Shown: in pieces, positions 52,920 to 61,863 of the stretch
How positions within the stretch are numbered: the first letter of the stretch is position 1
Layout of the letters: every line of letters starts with the position of its first letter
From: Pseudooceanicola sp050897975
GTDB lineage: Bacteria > Pseudomonadota > Alphaproteobacteria > Rhodobacterales > Rhodobacteraceae
Direction of reading: 5' to 3'
NCBI RefSeq assembly: GCF_050897975.1
Contig: NZ_JBPAXY010000001.1
Span: 434,001 to 498,000, forward strand
Length of the DNA stretch: 64,000 nucleotides
Made by a program: the position numbers and the translations under genes
Notes under the pieces: generated by a model
What the model saw: only the letters and a program-made list of their open reading frames with translations
What the model was told of the DNA's origin: nothing
Databases searched by the model: none

Positions 52920-53897
52920 TCAGGCGACGGGCGGGCGCATCAGCCCTTCGGCCTTCAGCCGCTCGGCCAGGGCGCGCAGCTTTGCCTCGCGGTAGGCGGC
53001 GACGTCCATGCCTTCGTAGTTGAGGAAGCCCTGACGGGTCTTCAGGCCGATATGGCCCGCATCCATGTTGTCGCGGATGACCTGCGGCGCCTCGTAGCGG
53101 GGATTGTCCAGCGCCTTCGACAGGTATTCGGAGGCGTAGTACAGGATGTCGCCCCCGCCCCAGTCGATGAATTCCAGCAGGCCCAGCACCGAGAAGCGGA
53201 AGGAAAAGCCGTAGCGGATGGCCTTTTCCAGATCCTCGGCGCTGGCCACGCCTTCCTCGACCATGCGGGCGGCCTCGTTCATCGCCACCTGCTGGATGCG
53301 CGGGATCATGTAGCCGGGCGCCGCGACGCAGGTGACGGGCACCTTGCCGGTGGCCTCCAGCAGGGCCGACAGCCGCGCGGTGACCTCGGGCAGGGTCGCC
53401 TTGCCGGGCGACAGTTCCACCAGCGGCACCAGGAAGGCCGGGTTCAGCCAATGGGCGTTGAGGAACTGTTCGGGCCGCGCCAGGGCCGGGGTCAGGTCGT
53501 CCACCAGGATGGTGGAGGTGGTGGAGGCCAGGATCGCCTCGGGCCGCATCAGCGCCTCGGCGCGGGCCAGGGCCTCGCGCTTCAGCTCCGGCACCTCGGG
53601 GAAGCCTTCGAAGACCACATCCGCCGCGCCCAGGGCCTCGGGCGCCCCGGCCTCCGGCACCACGGTCACCCGGGCGGCGATGGTGGCGACCTGGGCCTCG
53701 TCGAACATGCCGAAACGGGCCATCATGGTCAGGGTCTCGGTGATCTCGGCCCCGGCCTCGGTGGCCAGCCGGTCGAAATCCGCCGCCTCGCGCGGCTTGA
53801 AATCGACCAGCGAGACCGGATGACCGGCATAGGCGAAGACCAGGGCGATCCCCCGCCCCATCCGGCCCGCGCCAAGACAGGCGATGGTCTGGGTCAT
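52920..53897 (-). CDS. 3-hydroxyacyl-CoA dehydrogenase family protein
   Basis: A 325-residue NAD-dependent dehydrogenase. N-terminal Rossmann motif IACLGAGRMGRGIA; NAHWLNPAFLVPLVEL holds the catalytic His-containing region; C-terminal domain with GFSFRFSVLGLLEFIDWGG. It is related to 3-hydroxybutyryl-CoA dehydrogenases and carnitine/hydroxy-acid dehydrogenases. Its substrate could be a free beta-hydroxy acid rather than a CoA ester. The start overlaps the stop of the opine-dehydrogenase-like gene (ATGA), so the two are co-translated. Confidence 0.9.
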   Translation of the reverse strand: MTQTIACLGAGRMGRGIALVFAYAGHPVSLVDFKPREAADFDRLATEAGAEITETLTMMARFGMFDEAQVATIAARVTVVPEAGAPEALGAADVVFEGFPEVPELKREALARAEALMRPEAILASTTSTILVDDLTPALARPEQFLNAHWLNPAFLVPLVELSPGKATLPEVTARLSALLEATGKVPVTCVAAPGYMIPRIQQVAMNEAARMVEEGVASAEDLEKAIRYGFSFRFSVLGLLEFIDWGGGDILYYASEYLSKALDNPRYEAPQVIRDNMDAGHIGLKTRQGFLNYEGMDVAAYREAKLRALAERLKAEGLMRPPVA

Positions 53898-55000
53898 GCG
53901 CCGGCCCCTTCCGCGACCTTGCCCTCTGCCGCGGCCTTCAGCTCGTCCAGCGACAGGCCACCCAGGCCCACGGCGGACAGGGGCCGCCCGGTCTGCATGA
54001 AATCCTGGTGGTTGATCGCGCCACCCAGGGTCATCAGGGCGCGGGCCACGGGCACGTCGATCCCCGCCACCTCGGCCATCGAACAGATCAGCGACAGGCC
54101 CAGGCGGGTGTCTTCCATCATGTAGCGATGCGAATGCAGGTCGATCTTCTCGCGCCAGTCGCCGCTGTCGGTCAGGTTGGCGCGGGCCTCGCGGTCGTAC
54201 ATCCACATCTCGCTGTCATCGCGGTAGTAATCCGCCAGCGGGAAGTGCGGCGCGCCATAGCCGAAGGCCTCGCGCAGGGCGATGCGTTCAGCGTCCAGCT
54301 GGTCGGTGACCGTGCGCACGCAGGGCTGGGTGCCCTCGTTGTGGATGTCCCAGGCCTCGAAATGCTCCAAGGGTGCGGCGTTCATCATGATCAGCGGCGC
54401 GTGAATGATCGCACCCGCGTTCATCAGCGCCGCCGAGAGCACGTCCTCGCAGGGTTCGATCACGCCGGGGAAGGCGGTGTCGATGACCTTCAGCGCGCGT
54501 TCGGTGTCGGCGACCGGGTAGACGCCCGTGGGCAGGCGCACGGCGCGGGTGGAAATGACCACCTCAGAGAAGTCATGCTTACGCACCAGCCAGGGCAGCG
54601 TGCCGGTTTCAGCGAAGGCCACACCCTCCAGCGTGCCGGCGGCACGGGCGGCATCGGCCAGGATCATGGTGCCCAGGGTGCCCGGCGGCAGGTAGATCAC
54701 CATGCCGGGTTCCAGATGCGGCGCGATGACCGGGCCCAGGTCGGCATGGGCGGGCGCCGGGATCGGGCAGACGATCAGCTCGGCGCCCTTCAGCGCCTCG
54801 GCCACATCGCTGGTGACCAGCGTCAGCTGGCCTACGTGGGTGCCGCTGCCGTCGCGCACCGTGATGGTGTTGCCGGTCTTGGCATGTTCGGTGATGTCGG
54901 CGGGGTTGCGCCGCCACAGGCGCACCTCGTGACCGGCCAGCGCGAAATCCCCTGCTGCGGCGAGCGAGCCGTTGCCGCCACCCAAAACTGCAATCTTCAT
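53894..55000 (-). CDS. NAD/NADP octopine/nopaline dehydrogenase family protein
   Basis: A 368-residue Rossmann enzyme starting MKIAVLGGGNGSLAAAGDFAL (in part) with GGGNGS as the cofactor loop. The C-terminal opine dehydrogenase domain has HAPLIMMNA, DAERIALREAFGYG and DLHSHRYMMEDTRLGL. Family members join or split amino acids and keto acids. Position with a hydroxyacyl-CoA dehydrogenase and a TRAP importer suggests a catabolic direction. The second of two tandem ATG codons (55000) has better spacing from GAGG. Confidence 0.9.
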   Translation of the reverse strand: MKIAVLGGGNGSLAAAGDFALAGHEVRLWRRNPADITEHAKTGNTITVRDGSGTHVGQLTLVTSDVAEALKGAELIVCPIPAPAHADLGPVIAPHLEPGMVIYLPPGTLGTMILADAARAAGTLEGVAFAETGTLPWLVRKHDFSEVVISTRAVRLPTGVYPVADTERALKVIDTAFPGVIEPCEDVLSAALMNAGAIIHAPLIMMNAAPLEHFEAWDIHNEGTQPCVRTVTDQLDAERIALREAFGYGAPHFPLADYYRDDSEMWMYDREARANLTDSGDWREKIDLHSHRYMMEDTRLGLSLICSMAEVAGIDVPVARALMTLGGAINHQDFMQTGRPLSAVGLGGLSLDELKAAAEGKVAEGAGA

Positions 55001-55478
55001 CATGTCCTCACTGTCATAACGGGCCCGTCCGATCCGGCGGGCACCCAACTCTGTCCCCCTCAGAGATCCCGAAGGCCCGGCGTGGGTCAATCAGTTTTTT
55101 ATAAAATTTGATTTTTGTATAAACTTTGCCTGTGCGATGATCATCTTCGCGGCAGGGCATGGGAACAGGACCGGCCCGGTACGGGACACGGGCGGCGGCC
55201 CAGGGGGCGCGTCGGGGACATCACAGAGGGGAAAGGGCGGGCCAGGGGCGGCGCGCGTCGGGCAGCGCGGACCCCAGCAGAGGGGGCGGGTGCACTGCCC
55301 GACCACACGAGGAGGGATTGCGGCCTGGCCCAGCAAACCGGGGACGTTGATGATCCGCGAACCGGCCGCACCCCGTGCCCCTTGGTTGTGCCGAGTGCCC
55401 CGCGCCCGGACTATCCCCCCGAAGAGGGGGGCGGCGAACCTCCGCTCAATCGCCTGGCCGGATCAGCCGGTCCGCTGA
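55001..55478. other. 478-bp intergenic region with an AT island
   Basis: No supported gene. At 55088-55130 there is a strongly AT-rich stretch (TTTTTTATAAAATTTG and TTTTTGTATAAACTTTG) that probably contains the promoter of the opine-dehydrogenase-like operon. The rest is GC-rich without clear repeats; the open frames there look like chance products of GC bias. Confidence 0.5.
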
Positions 55479-56345
55479 TCAGCCGCGCGCACGTGGCGGG
55501 CGGCCCAGCCACAGCGCCATCAGCTCGGACCGGCTGGAGACACCGTATTTGCGGAAGATCCGTTTGACGTGATCATGGGTCGTATGCGGGCTTTGGCCGA
55601 TATCATGGGCGATGTTGCTTTCGCTCAGCCCCTTCAGCAGACCGGCCAGCACCTTGTGCTCTTTGGGCGTCAGGCTGGACGAGGCGATGCCGATCCCGTC
55701 GCTGATCATCTGCTGGCGATAGAACCAGGACAGGCCACGCAGGGCGAAATTGACCAGACGCGCCTCGGCCCGGGTGAAGGCGGGCTGATCGAACCCCCGG
55801 TGCAGACCCAGGAACAGCTCGGCCTCGGCATTCACCGGGATCGCCGCCCAGATCGAATCCAGCCGGTCGATGGCGACGTAGAACTCGCGATAGGCCCGTT
55901 CCTGGAACCAGCCGTCGGGGGCCAGGTCCTGCAACATCAGCACCCGGTAGCTGCCCGCCAGTTCCGCATTGCGGGTGGTGGTCACATCCGGGCGACCGAT
56001 GTCCATCTGATCGAAGGCAGCCCCTATGCGCTGTTCGATCTCCTTGTCGGGGTGCAGCACCGACAGGCTGCGCGGGCGCCAGCCGAACAGCGGATCGTCG
56101 GGCGGCCCGTCGGGCATCCGCACACAGCCGATCCAGTCGGCGTTCTTCGCCCCCACCAGGGCGCAAAGCCGGGTCAGCAGGTGCTGTTTCGACGCCGCCG
56201 CCTCTCCGGCGCCGAAGGCCGCCAGCTCATCCCAGAGCCGGAAGACATCCGCGACCTGGTCCGGGTCCAGCGTCGCCAGGATCTCCGAGGGGGCCTCGAC
56301 CGGAAGCGGGGGATGAAGGCGGTCACTGCCGAGTTCTGCGTTCAC
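55479..56345 (-). CDS. LuxR-type (HTH_LUXR) transcriptional regulator
   Basis: A protein of about 288 residues. The C-terminal helix-turn-helix is clear: SLTPKEHKVLAGLLKGLSE, IAHDIGQSPHTTHDHVKRIFRKYGV. The N-terminal about 200 residues show no receiver or autoinducer-binding motif that I recognise. The start is uncertain: no ATG fits, so I propose GTG at 56345 (VNAELGSDRL). It could also begin at an upstream codon. It is probably independently transcribed; its signal is unknown. Confidence 0.82.
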   Translation of the reverse strand: MNAELGSDRLHPPLPVEAPSEILATLDPDQVADVFRLWDELAAFGAGEAAASKQHLLTRLCALVGAKNADWIGCVRMPDGPPDDPLFGWRPRSLSVLHPDKEIEQRIGAAFDQMDIGRPDVTTTRNAELAGSYRVLMLQDLAPDGWFQERAYREFYVAIDRLDSIWAAIPVNAEAELFLGLHRGFDQPAFTRAEARLVNFALRGLSWFYRQQMISDGIGIASSSLTPKEHKVLAGLLKGLSESNIAHDIGQSPHTTHDHVKRIFRKYGVSSRSELMALWLGRPPRARG

Positions 56346-56472
56346 CTGTCTACTATCCCGCCGTTTAATTTCTGAATGTCTGGAAATACTGAATTTTCCT
56401 CCCAAAGCAAGACACGCAGATGTGAGGCAGCCCCCCGGGGGCCTAATCCGGGCGCCCGTGCCCGTCAGAGGG

Positions 56473-57375
56473 TCACCAGGTGTCGGCCATGCTGGCGCGC
56501 AGGCGGGGGGCGGCAAAATCGACGAAGGCGCGCAGCTTTTGCGGCACCACCCCGCCGCGATAGAGCAGATGCACCGGCCAGCGCGGCGGCTCGAAATCCT
56601 CTAGCAGGATGCGCAGCCGCCCGGCGCGGACCAGGGGCGCCACCTGATAGGACAGCACCCGGGTCACCCCCAGCCCGGCCTCGGCAGCCAGGATCGCGGT
56701 ATCGGCGGCGTTCAGTGACAGGCGCGAGCGCACCCGCACATGGTGTTCCGTCTCGCCATCGCTGAAGGACCAGCGGTCGGACCGCATGATGGTCTCGAAG
56801 GACAGGCAGTCGTGCCCGGCCAGATCCTCGGGCGTTTCGGGCACGCCGCGTTCGGCCAGATAGTCGGGACTGGCCACCACGACCTTGCGCACCTCGCCCA
56901 GACGGCGGGCCCGCAGGGCGCTGTCGGTCAGGTTGCCGATACGCACCGCCGCGTCGATATGCTCTTCGCCGATGTTGATCGGTCGGTCGGTCTGTTCCAG
57001 GCGCACATCCACCGCCGGGTGTTCGCGCAGGAACTCTGTCACCACGTTCAGCACATGGATGCGACCAAAGCAGATCGGCGCGGTGACGTTCAAAAGGCCC
57101 TTGGGTTCGCGGAACTCGCCCGCCACCAGCCGTTCCGCCTCTGTCACCTGTTCCAGGATGCTGCGGCAGGCGGCCAGATAGGCCTCGCCCGGTTCCGTCA
57201 GGCTGAGGCCGCGGGGCGAACGCTGCACGATCTGCGTCCCCAGCTCTTCCTCCAGTTCGGCCACCCGGCGGCTGACCGTGGCCAGCGGGATCCCCTGGCG
57301 ACGGGCGGCGGCCGAGAGGCTGCCCGCGTCCACGGCGGCGACAAGAAGGGTCATGGCGGCGAGACGATCAGACAT
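56473..57375 (-). CDS. LysR family transcriptional regulator
   Basis: A 300-residue LysR protein. The helix-turn-helix is MTLLVAAVDAGSLSAAARRQG, IPLATVSRRVAELEEELG; the effector domain follows (GLLNVTAPICFGRIHV, LGVTRVLSYQVAPLV). It belongs to the large group with DsdC/AaeR-like short effector domains. It is divergent from the carboxymuconolactone-decarboxylase-like gene at 57.5 kb, its likely target. GGAAG precedes the ATG at 57375. Confidence 0.93.
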   Translation of the reverse strand: MSDRLAAMTLLVAAVDAGSLSAAARRQGIPLATVSRRVAELEEELGTQIVQRSPRGLSLTEPGEAYLAACRSILEQVTEAERLVAGEFREPKGLLNVTAPICFGRIHVLNVVTEFLREHPAVDVRLEQTDRPINIGEEHIDAAVRIGNLTDSALRARRLGEVRKVVVASPDYLAERGVPETPEDLAGHDCLSFETIMRSDRWSFSDGETEHHVRVRSRLSLNAADTAILAAEAGLGVTRVLSYQVAPLVRAGRLRILLEDFEPPRWPVHLLYRGGVVPQKLRAFVDFAAPRLRASMADTW

Positions 57376-57476
57376 GCTTCCACTTTCCGAGAGGCTACTT
57401 CCCGACAATGCCGCCTACTGCCGAAATCCGGAACCCGTATATCCCTCTCACAACATCACAGTTGAAGGATCAGACG

Positions 57477-58025
57477 ATGTCCCGCCTTTCCATCCCCGCC
57501 ACGATCGACGCCGCCCCCGAAGCTTCTCGCCCGCTGCTGGAAGGGGTCAAGAAGCAGCTCGGCAGCGCGCCGAACCTGTTCCGCCTGGCCGCGCAAAGCC
57601 CCTCGGCCCTGGAAGGCTACCTGGGCCTTTACGCCGCCGTCGGCAAGAACAGCCTCAGCCTGGCCACCCGCGAACGCATCGCCCTGGCCATCGCCCAGTT
57701 CAACGGCTGCGGCTACTGCCTGTCGGCCCACAGCTATATCGGTGCCAACCTGGCCAAGCTGTCGCCCGAAGAGATCGCCGAGAACCGCAAGGGCCGCTCG
57801 TCTGAGGCCAAGGCCGATGCCGCCGTGGCCTTCGCCCTGAAGGTGGCCGAGACCCGCGGCCATGTGTCCGGTGCCGATCTGAGCGCGGTGCGGGACGCGG
57901 GCTATACCGAGGCAGAGGTCATCGAGATCGTGCTGAACGTCGCCTTCAGCGTCTGGACCAACTACCTCAACGAGGTGGCCCAGACCGAGATCGACTTCCC
58001 CCTGGCCGAAGGCGTCACCGCCTGA
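57477..58025 (+). CDS. carboxymuconolactone decarboxylase family (AhpD-like) protein
   Basis: A 182-residue all-helical protein. The redox motif NGCGYCLSAHSYIG (CxxC...H) is that of AhpD-like peroxidase-type members rather than of true decarboxylases. It likely reduces peroxides or acts as a thiol-disulfide protein. GAAGGA precedes the ATG. It is divergent from a LysR gene and followed by DUF1348 and PPOX-fold genes, which suggests an oxidative-stress or electrophile-response group. Confidence 0.92.
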   Translation: MSRLSIPATIDAAPEASRPLLEGVKKQLGSAPNLFRLAAQSPSALEGYLGLYAAVGKNSLSLATRERIALAIAQFNGCGYCLSAHSYIGANLAKLSPEEIAENRKGRSSEAKADAAVAFALKVAETRGHVSGADLSAVRDAGYTEAEVIEIVLNVAFSVWTNYLNEVAQTEIDFPLAEGVTA

Positions 58026-58127
58026 TGCCGCCGGGGTGGCGGCGCGCCTCCAGCCGCCGCCCCGCTTTCCTCCCGTCCCGCCGTTCCCCGAAGACCGCCC
58101 CCAAGCCCGCCGCAGAAAGCCCACACC

Positions 58128-58592
58128 ATGCCCCGTCCGCCCCTGCCCCCTTTCACCGCCGAAACCGCCGCCCAGAAGGTGCGCCTGGCCGAGGACGCCT
58201 GGAACACCCGTGACCCGCAGTCGGTGTCGCTGGCCTATACGCCCGACAGCCGCTGGCGGAACCGCGACACCTTCCTGACCGGCCAGGCCGAGATCGTCGC
58301 CTTCCTGACCGAGAAATGGCGCCGTGAGACCGCCTATCGCCTGGTCAAGGAACTGTGGGCCTTCACCGAGAACCGCATCGCCGTGCGCTTTGCCTATGAA
58401 TGGCGCGACGCGGCGGGACAGTGGTATCGCTCGCACGGCAACGAGAACTGGATGTTCGACGACACCGGCCTGATGGCCGAGCGCCACGCCTCGATCAACG
58501 ACCAGAAGATCGCCTCGAACGACCGGCTGTTCTACTGGCCCCAGGGGCGGCGCCCCGACGATCACCCCTCGCTCAGCGACATGGGGCTGTGA
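58128..58592 (+). CDS. nuclear transport factor 2-like protein, DUF1348 family
   Basis: A 154-residue protein of the NTF2/SnoaL fold. DUF1348-specific stretches are AEDAWNTRDPQSVSLAYT, SRWRNRDTFLTG and WYRSHGNENWMFD. The enzymatic function of the family is not known. It lies about 100 bp after the AhpD-like gene and its stop is adjacent to the next gene's possible GTG start. Confidence 0.92.
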   Translation: MPRPPLPPFTAETAAQKVRLAEDAWNTRDPQSVSLAYTPDSRWRNRDTFLTGQAEIVAFLTEKWRRETAYRLVKELWAFTENRIAVRFAYEWRDAAGQWYRSHGNENWMFDDTGLMAERHASINDQKIASNDRLFYWPQGRRPDDHPSLSDMGL

Positions 58593-58618
58593 CCGTGACC
58601 CGACAGATCCCCAGCACC

Positions 58619-59245
58619 ATGCCCGGGAACACCATGGACGTGGCCTTCACCCCCGCCGTGCGCGCGATCCAGCGCGCCCGGGGCTCGCGCGAGGGCTATC
58701 AGCGGATGGAAGACCGCCGCCCCTGGGCCCGCCGGATGACCCCGGATGTGGCCGATTTCGTCGCCCGCCAGACCTCGGTCTTTCTGGGCACCGCCAATGC
58801 CGCCGGTCAGCCCTATATCCAGCACCGGGGCGGCCCGGCGGGGTTCCTCAAGGCGCTTGACGACCAGCAGCTGGCCTTCGCCGAGCTGGAGGGGAACCGC
58901 CAGTACATCACCCATGGCAACCTGTCCGAGAACCCGCGCGCCGTGCTCTTCCTGATCGACTACGAAGAGCTGCGCCGGGTGAAGATCTGGGGCCGCGCCC
59001 GGGTGGTCGAGGGCGACGCCGCCCTGCTGGCCCGGCTGGCCACCCCGGGCCAGCGCGCCGGGGCCCAGCGGGCGATCGTCTTTGACATCGAGGCCTGGGA
59101 CCTGAACTGCCCACAACATATCCCGCGCCGCTTCGGCATGGGCCGCATCGCCACCCTGCTGGCCGAGCGCGACGCGCGCATCGCCGCGCTGGAGGCCGAG
59201 CTGGCCGCCGCCCGCCGGGGCCAGGACCCCGACCTGGGCCGCTAG
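58619..59245 (+). CDS. pyridoxamine 5'-phosphate oxidase-fold flavoprotein
   Basis: A protein of about 208 residues with the split-barrel FMN-binding fold: RQTSVFLGTANAAGQPYIQHRGGPAGFLKALDD (recognised in part), GNLSENPRAVLFLIDY and VKIWGRARVVEG. A C-terminal helix (LLAERDARIAALEAELAAARRG) looks like a coiled coil. The start is uncertain: GTG 58589 would overlap the DUF1348 stop, while ATG 58619 and ATG 58634 are alternatives. It likely reduces a small electrophile or binds a flavin/heme cofactor; the substrate is unknown. Confidence 0.85.
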   Translation: MPGNTMDVAFTPAVRAIQRARGSREGYQRMEDRRPWARRMTPDVADFVARQTSVFLGTANAAGQPYIQHRGGPAGFLKALDDQQLAFAELEGNRQYITHGNLSENPRAVLFLIDYEELRRVKIWGRARVVEGDAALLARLATPGQRAGAQRAIVFDIEAWDLNCPQHIPRRFGMGRIATLLAERDARIAALEAELAAARRGQDPDLGR

Positions 59246-59394
59246 GCCCGGGCCACCCCCAAGACCTGCGACCGAAGACCCAAGACCGAAGGACCCGAAC
59301 GCGGGGTCGCCCCCCGCCTGCCCCGGCCGGACCCCGTCCGCCCGCATTCAGAAGACCTGTGCCAATCGCCTGCCCGCCCGAAAGGAGACCTGCC

Positions 59395-59715
59395 ATGTCC
59401 GCGCCGATGCACCCGACCCAAAGCCTGCCCGAAACCCTTATCGTGCTGCCCCCGCTGGGCACCCCCGATCCCTTCGCGCCCGCCCGGCGGGCAGCAAGGG
59501 ACACAGGCCACCGCCGTCCCGCCCCCTGGGCGCTGCGCCTGGCGCTTTGCCTGATCCCGGCCTGCCTTGGCGCCGGGCTGACCCTGGCGGCAGGCGCCCT
59601 GCCCCCGGGCCAGGGCGGCCCGGCGGGCACCACCAGCGCCTGCGGCCTGGCCATCGGCGCCAAGGACGAGGGGCAAAGCGAATTGACGGTGACCGGCCCC
59701 CTCATCCTGGGCTGA
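59395..59715 (+). CDS. small single-pass membrane protein of the duplicated module, copy 1
   Basis: A 106-residue protein. A short cytoplasmic N-terminus carries LIVLPPLGTPDPF, then one helix (about 45-66, LRLALCLIPACLGAGLTLAAG), then a periplasmic tail with SACGLAIG and the C-terminal LILG. The copy at 62.2 kb keeps exactly the IVLPPLGTPDP, ALCL...LGAGLTLAAGA and SACGL...LILG parts, while the linkers vary. AAGGAGAC sets the start. I recognise no family. It may anchor or cooperate with the secreted YHS protein encoded downstream. Confidence 0.8.
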   Translation: MSAPMHPTQSLPETLIVLPPLGTPDPFAPARRAARDTGHRRPAPWALRLALCLIPACLGAGLTLAAGALPPGQGGPAGTTSACGLAIGAKDEGQSELTVTGPLILG

Positions 59716-60056
59716 GCACCGCCAGGCTGACCGGCCGCCATCCGCTCCCCGGTGGTCCGTCAGCCCCCCTGTCCGGCCCCGCACCCGTTGCTGTCTCACG
59801 GGCGCCGGGGCCGGACAGATCCGACCGAATACGTCCCGGCTGATCCCCCAAGCGGCCCGGGCGTCCCGACCCGCGGTGTGGCCTGCACCAGGGTCCTCCA
59901 GAGCCCCGGGGGGCGCACCTGCCTGTCCAGCGTGCCCCGGGGACCCCTCTTTCTCTCCAGGGCGCAAGCCCCGGGGGAATCCGTGCCGGACCGGCAGGTC
60001 CGCGAACCGCCAGCAATGGCACCCGCGCCAGAAATGGCCAAAGTGAAGGAAAGACC
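59716..60056 (+). other. conserved structured leader of the YHS gene, copy 1
   Basis: This 341-bp spacer is highly similar to 62511-62891. It holds the 50-nt hairpin at 59769-59818, a second GC-rich dyad with outer GGGTCC/GGACCC arms and one GGACC-GGCA-GGTCC hairpin close to the YHS start. Small non-triplet differences between copies argue that it is not coding. Confidence 0.75.
59769..59818 (+). ncRNA. conserved hairpin with TGCTGTCTC loop, copy 1
   Basis: CTGTCCGGCCCCG (59769-59781) pairs perfectly with CGGGGCCGGACAG (59806-59818). Inside it CCCGT pairs with ACGGG around a 9-nt loop TGCTGTCTC. The same loop and stem occur at 62564-62615, with changes that keep pairing. Confidence 0.75.
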
Positions 60057-60557
60057 ATGACCCTGAAATCCACCCTGACCCCGCTGCTGAGCGCCGCCGT
60101 CACCCTGGCCGCCCTGGCCGCCACCCCGGCCTTTGCCGCCGACGAATACAACGTGATCAACGGCCTGGGCACCGAGGGGAACCCGATCGGGATGCACGCC
60201 ATGGACCCGGTCGCCCTGACCACCCTGGGCGCCGTCACCGCCGGCGATCCGGGCCATGCGGTCACCCATGACGGTGTCAGCTACTACTTCGCATCGGCGA
60301 TCTCGGCCGAGAAGTTCAAGGCCGACCCCGAAGCCTTCCTGCCCCAATACGGCGGCTTCTGCGCCTTCGCCATCGGCTTGGGCCTGAAGCTGGACGGCGA
60401 CCCGCGCTACGCCGACATCCGCGACGGCAAGCTGTACCTCTTCGTCAGCGAAGGGGCGATGCGCAAGTATCTGGAAGATCCCGAAGGCATCCTGGCCAAG
60501 TCCGATGCCCTGTGGGGCGACATCCAGCACACCGCGATTGCTGACCTGGGTCAGTAA
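60057..60557 (+). CDS. secreted YHS domain-containing protein, copy 1
   Basis: A 166-residue exported protein. Signal peptide about 1-28 (PAFAADEYNV). The YHS-like core has GMHAMDPVALTTLG in the position of the usual GYDPVAYF, then VTHDGVSYYFASAISAEKFKADPEAFLPQYGGFCAF (recognised in part), so the family's cysteine is kept. YHS domains often bind metal or occur next to metal transporters; the role here is unknown. The first 131 residues are identical to the copy at 62.9 kb; eight differences fall within the last 35. Confidence 0.92.
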   Translation: MTLKSTLTPLLSAAVTLAALAATPAFAADEYNVINGLGTEGNPIGMHAMDPVALTTLGAVTAGDPGHAVTHDGVSYYFASAISAEKFKADPEAFLPQYGGFCAFAIGLGLKLDGDPRYADIRDGKLYLFVSEGAMRKYLEDPEGILAKSDALWGDIQHTAIADLGQ

Positions 60558-60714
60558 GCCGCCTCCCGCCCCGGCCTCCCCCCGAGGCCGGGACGGGGCA
60601 GCGCCAGAGCGTGGCGGGGTCCCCCCTGCACGGTCTGGCTTTCGGTCGGGAGGGGCCGAAAGGGCCGCGCCGCATTGCCGGGCGCGGCCCCTGCCAGTCT
60701 GGCGGGGCGGAAGA

Positions 60715-61731
60715 TCAGGCCCCGGCGCCGCTGCGATAGGCGCCCGGCGTCTGTCCCGACCAGCGCTTGAAGGCCCGGGTGAAGGCGCTTTGTTCGGAAA
60801 AGCCGGTCAGGAAGGCGATCTCGGACAGGGAATAGCGCGTACCCGAGACCAGCTGATGCGCCAGCTGGCGGCGCGCCTCGTCGACCTGCGACTGGAAGGT
60901 GCAGCCCCTCTCGGACAGGCGCCGTTGCAGCGTGCGCGCGCCCATGCCCAGCGATTGCGCCACGTCGCCCAGTTGCGGCACGCCGCCGCTCAGCAGCTTG
61001 GCGATCTCCTCGACCACCAGCACCTCCAGCGGCACCTCCGCCTCGGGATCCGCCGCCACCTCGGGCAGGACGCTTTCCAGATGGTCGGTGAAGAAGGCCC
61101 AGATCGCCGGGTCGCCCTTCAGGGTCGGGCGGTCGATATCCTCCAGCGCGAATTGCATCCCGTCGATCTCGGCGCCGAAGACCGGCTCGATGCCGAAATG
61201 CGCGGTCAGCGCGTCGATGGAACCGGGCCGCTCATGGGCGAACTGCACCCGCACCGGGCAGATCTCGGCATAGGCCGTCTCGCGGCACAGCGACAGGGTG
61301 GTGCCCATGGCCGCCTCGTTCGACAGCATCCCGCCCAGGCCTTCCTTGCGCGGCTTCTCATGGGTCCAGCAGAACACCCCCTCGTCGGTGCGGTCGACGG
61401 TATCGAAGGAAGAGACCTGATTGTGCAGCCGGGTATAGCGCCCCATGCGGGTGAAGGCCTGGCGCAGGGTCGGCGCCGATTTGAAGGCCAGCCCGAAGGC
61501 GCCCAGCTCTTCGCAGCGCATCGAGGCGCAGACCCGCATGTGAAAGGTCGGGTTCGGCCATTCACTGTCGGCAATGGCCTCGATCAGGGCGTAATAGCGC
61601 TCGGCGGGCAGCATGGCGGCCGGGTCCTGCACGGCCTCCGGGGTCATCCCGGCGATGTCGTAAAGACGCGCCCGGTCCGCCACATGCACCGCATGTTCGA
61701 TCTGCTTGCGCACGTAGAGCGCCGATATCAT
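60715..61731 (-). CDS. AraC family regulator with OruR-like N-terminal domain
   Basis: A 338-residue regulator. The N-terminal domain resembles the arabinose-binding-type (PF12625) domain of OruR/ArgR-like AraC proteins (AGMTPEAVQDPAAMLPAERYYALIEAI in part, GAFGLAFKSAPTLRQAF). The C-terminal AraC helix-turn-helix pair is GDVAQSLGMGARTLQRRL and IAFLTGFSEQSAFTRAFKRW. It lies between the two copies of the YHS module, transcribed in the opposite direction. The start at 61731 is the best-fitting ATG, with weak ribosome-binding site; in-frame upstream codons lack family resemblance. It may control the modules. Confidence 0.85.
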   Translation of the reverse strand: MISALYVRKQIEHAVHVADRARLYDIAGMTPEAVQDPAAMLPAERYYALIEAIADSEWPNPTFHMRVCASMRCEELGAFGLAFKSAPTLRQAFTRMGRYTRLHNQVSSFDTVDRTDEGVFCWTHEKPRKEGLGGMLSNEAAMGTTLSLCRETAYAEICPVRVQFAHERPGSIDALTAHFGIEPVFGAEIDGMQFALEDIDRPTLKGDPAIWAFFTDHLESVLPEVAADPEAEVPLEVLVVEEIAKLLSGGVPQLGDVAQSLGMGARTLQRRLSERGCTFQSQVDEARRQLAHQLVSGTRYSLSEIAFLTGFSEQSAFTRAFKRWSGQTPGAYRSGAGA

Positions 61732-61863
61732 CGCGCTGGCCACCCGGTCCCCCCACAGCCGTGACGCGTGCCCCGTCCCGGGGGTCCGGTCCGCGGCCCT
61801 TGCGGCCACGCCGGACGCCGGATCCCGCCCCCCGCCGGACCCGCTCACGCGTTCGTGAGTGTT

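Larger units (their letters stand above)
59395..60557 (+). repeat. duplicated module, copy 1 (small membrane protein + leader + YHS protein)
   Basis: Copy 1 of a roughly 1.2-kb unit that recurs at 62184-63392. Both genes and the spacer between them match the second copy. The sequence 5' of the first gene and 3' of the YHS gene does not clearly match, so the duplicated segment ends near these borders. Confidence 0.9.

Noticed and set aside
55137..55478. Candidate gene in the 55-kb intergenic region
   Set aside because: Arg/Gly/Pro-rich translation, no family, no ribosome-binding site, and several competing frames of similar length.
59752..60060. Possible ORF in the leader of module copy 1, with a counterpart at 62548-62895
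   Set aside because: Both end in the same few residues, but the first halves are in different frames because of non-triplet indels, while the RNA stem is preserved. This favours a non-coding leader.
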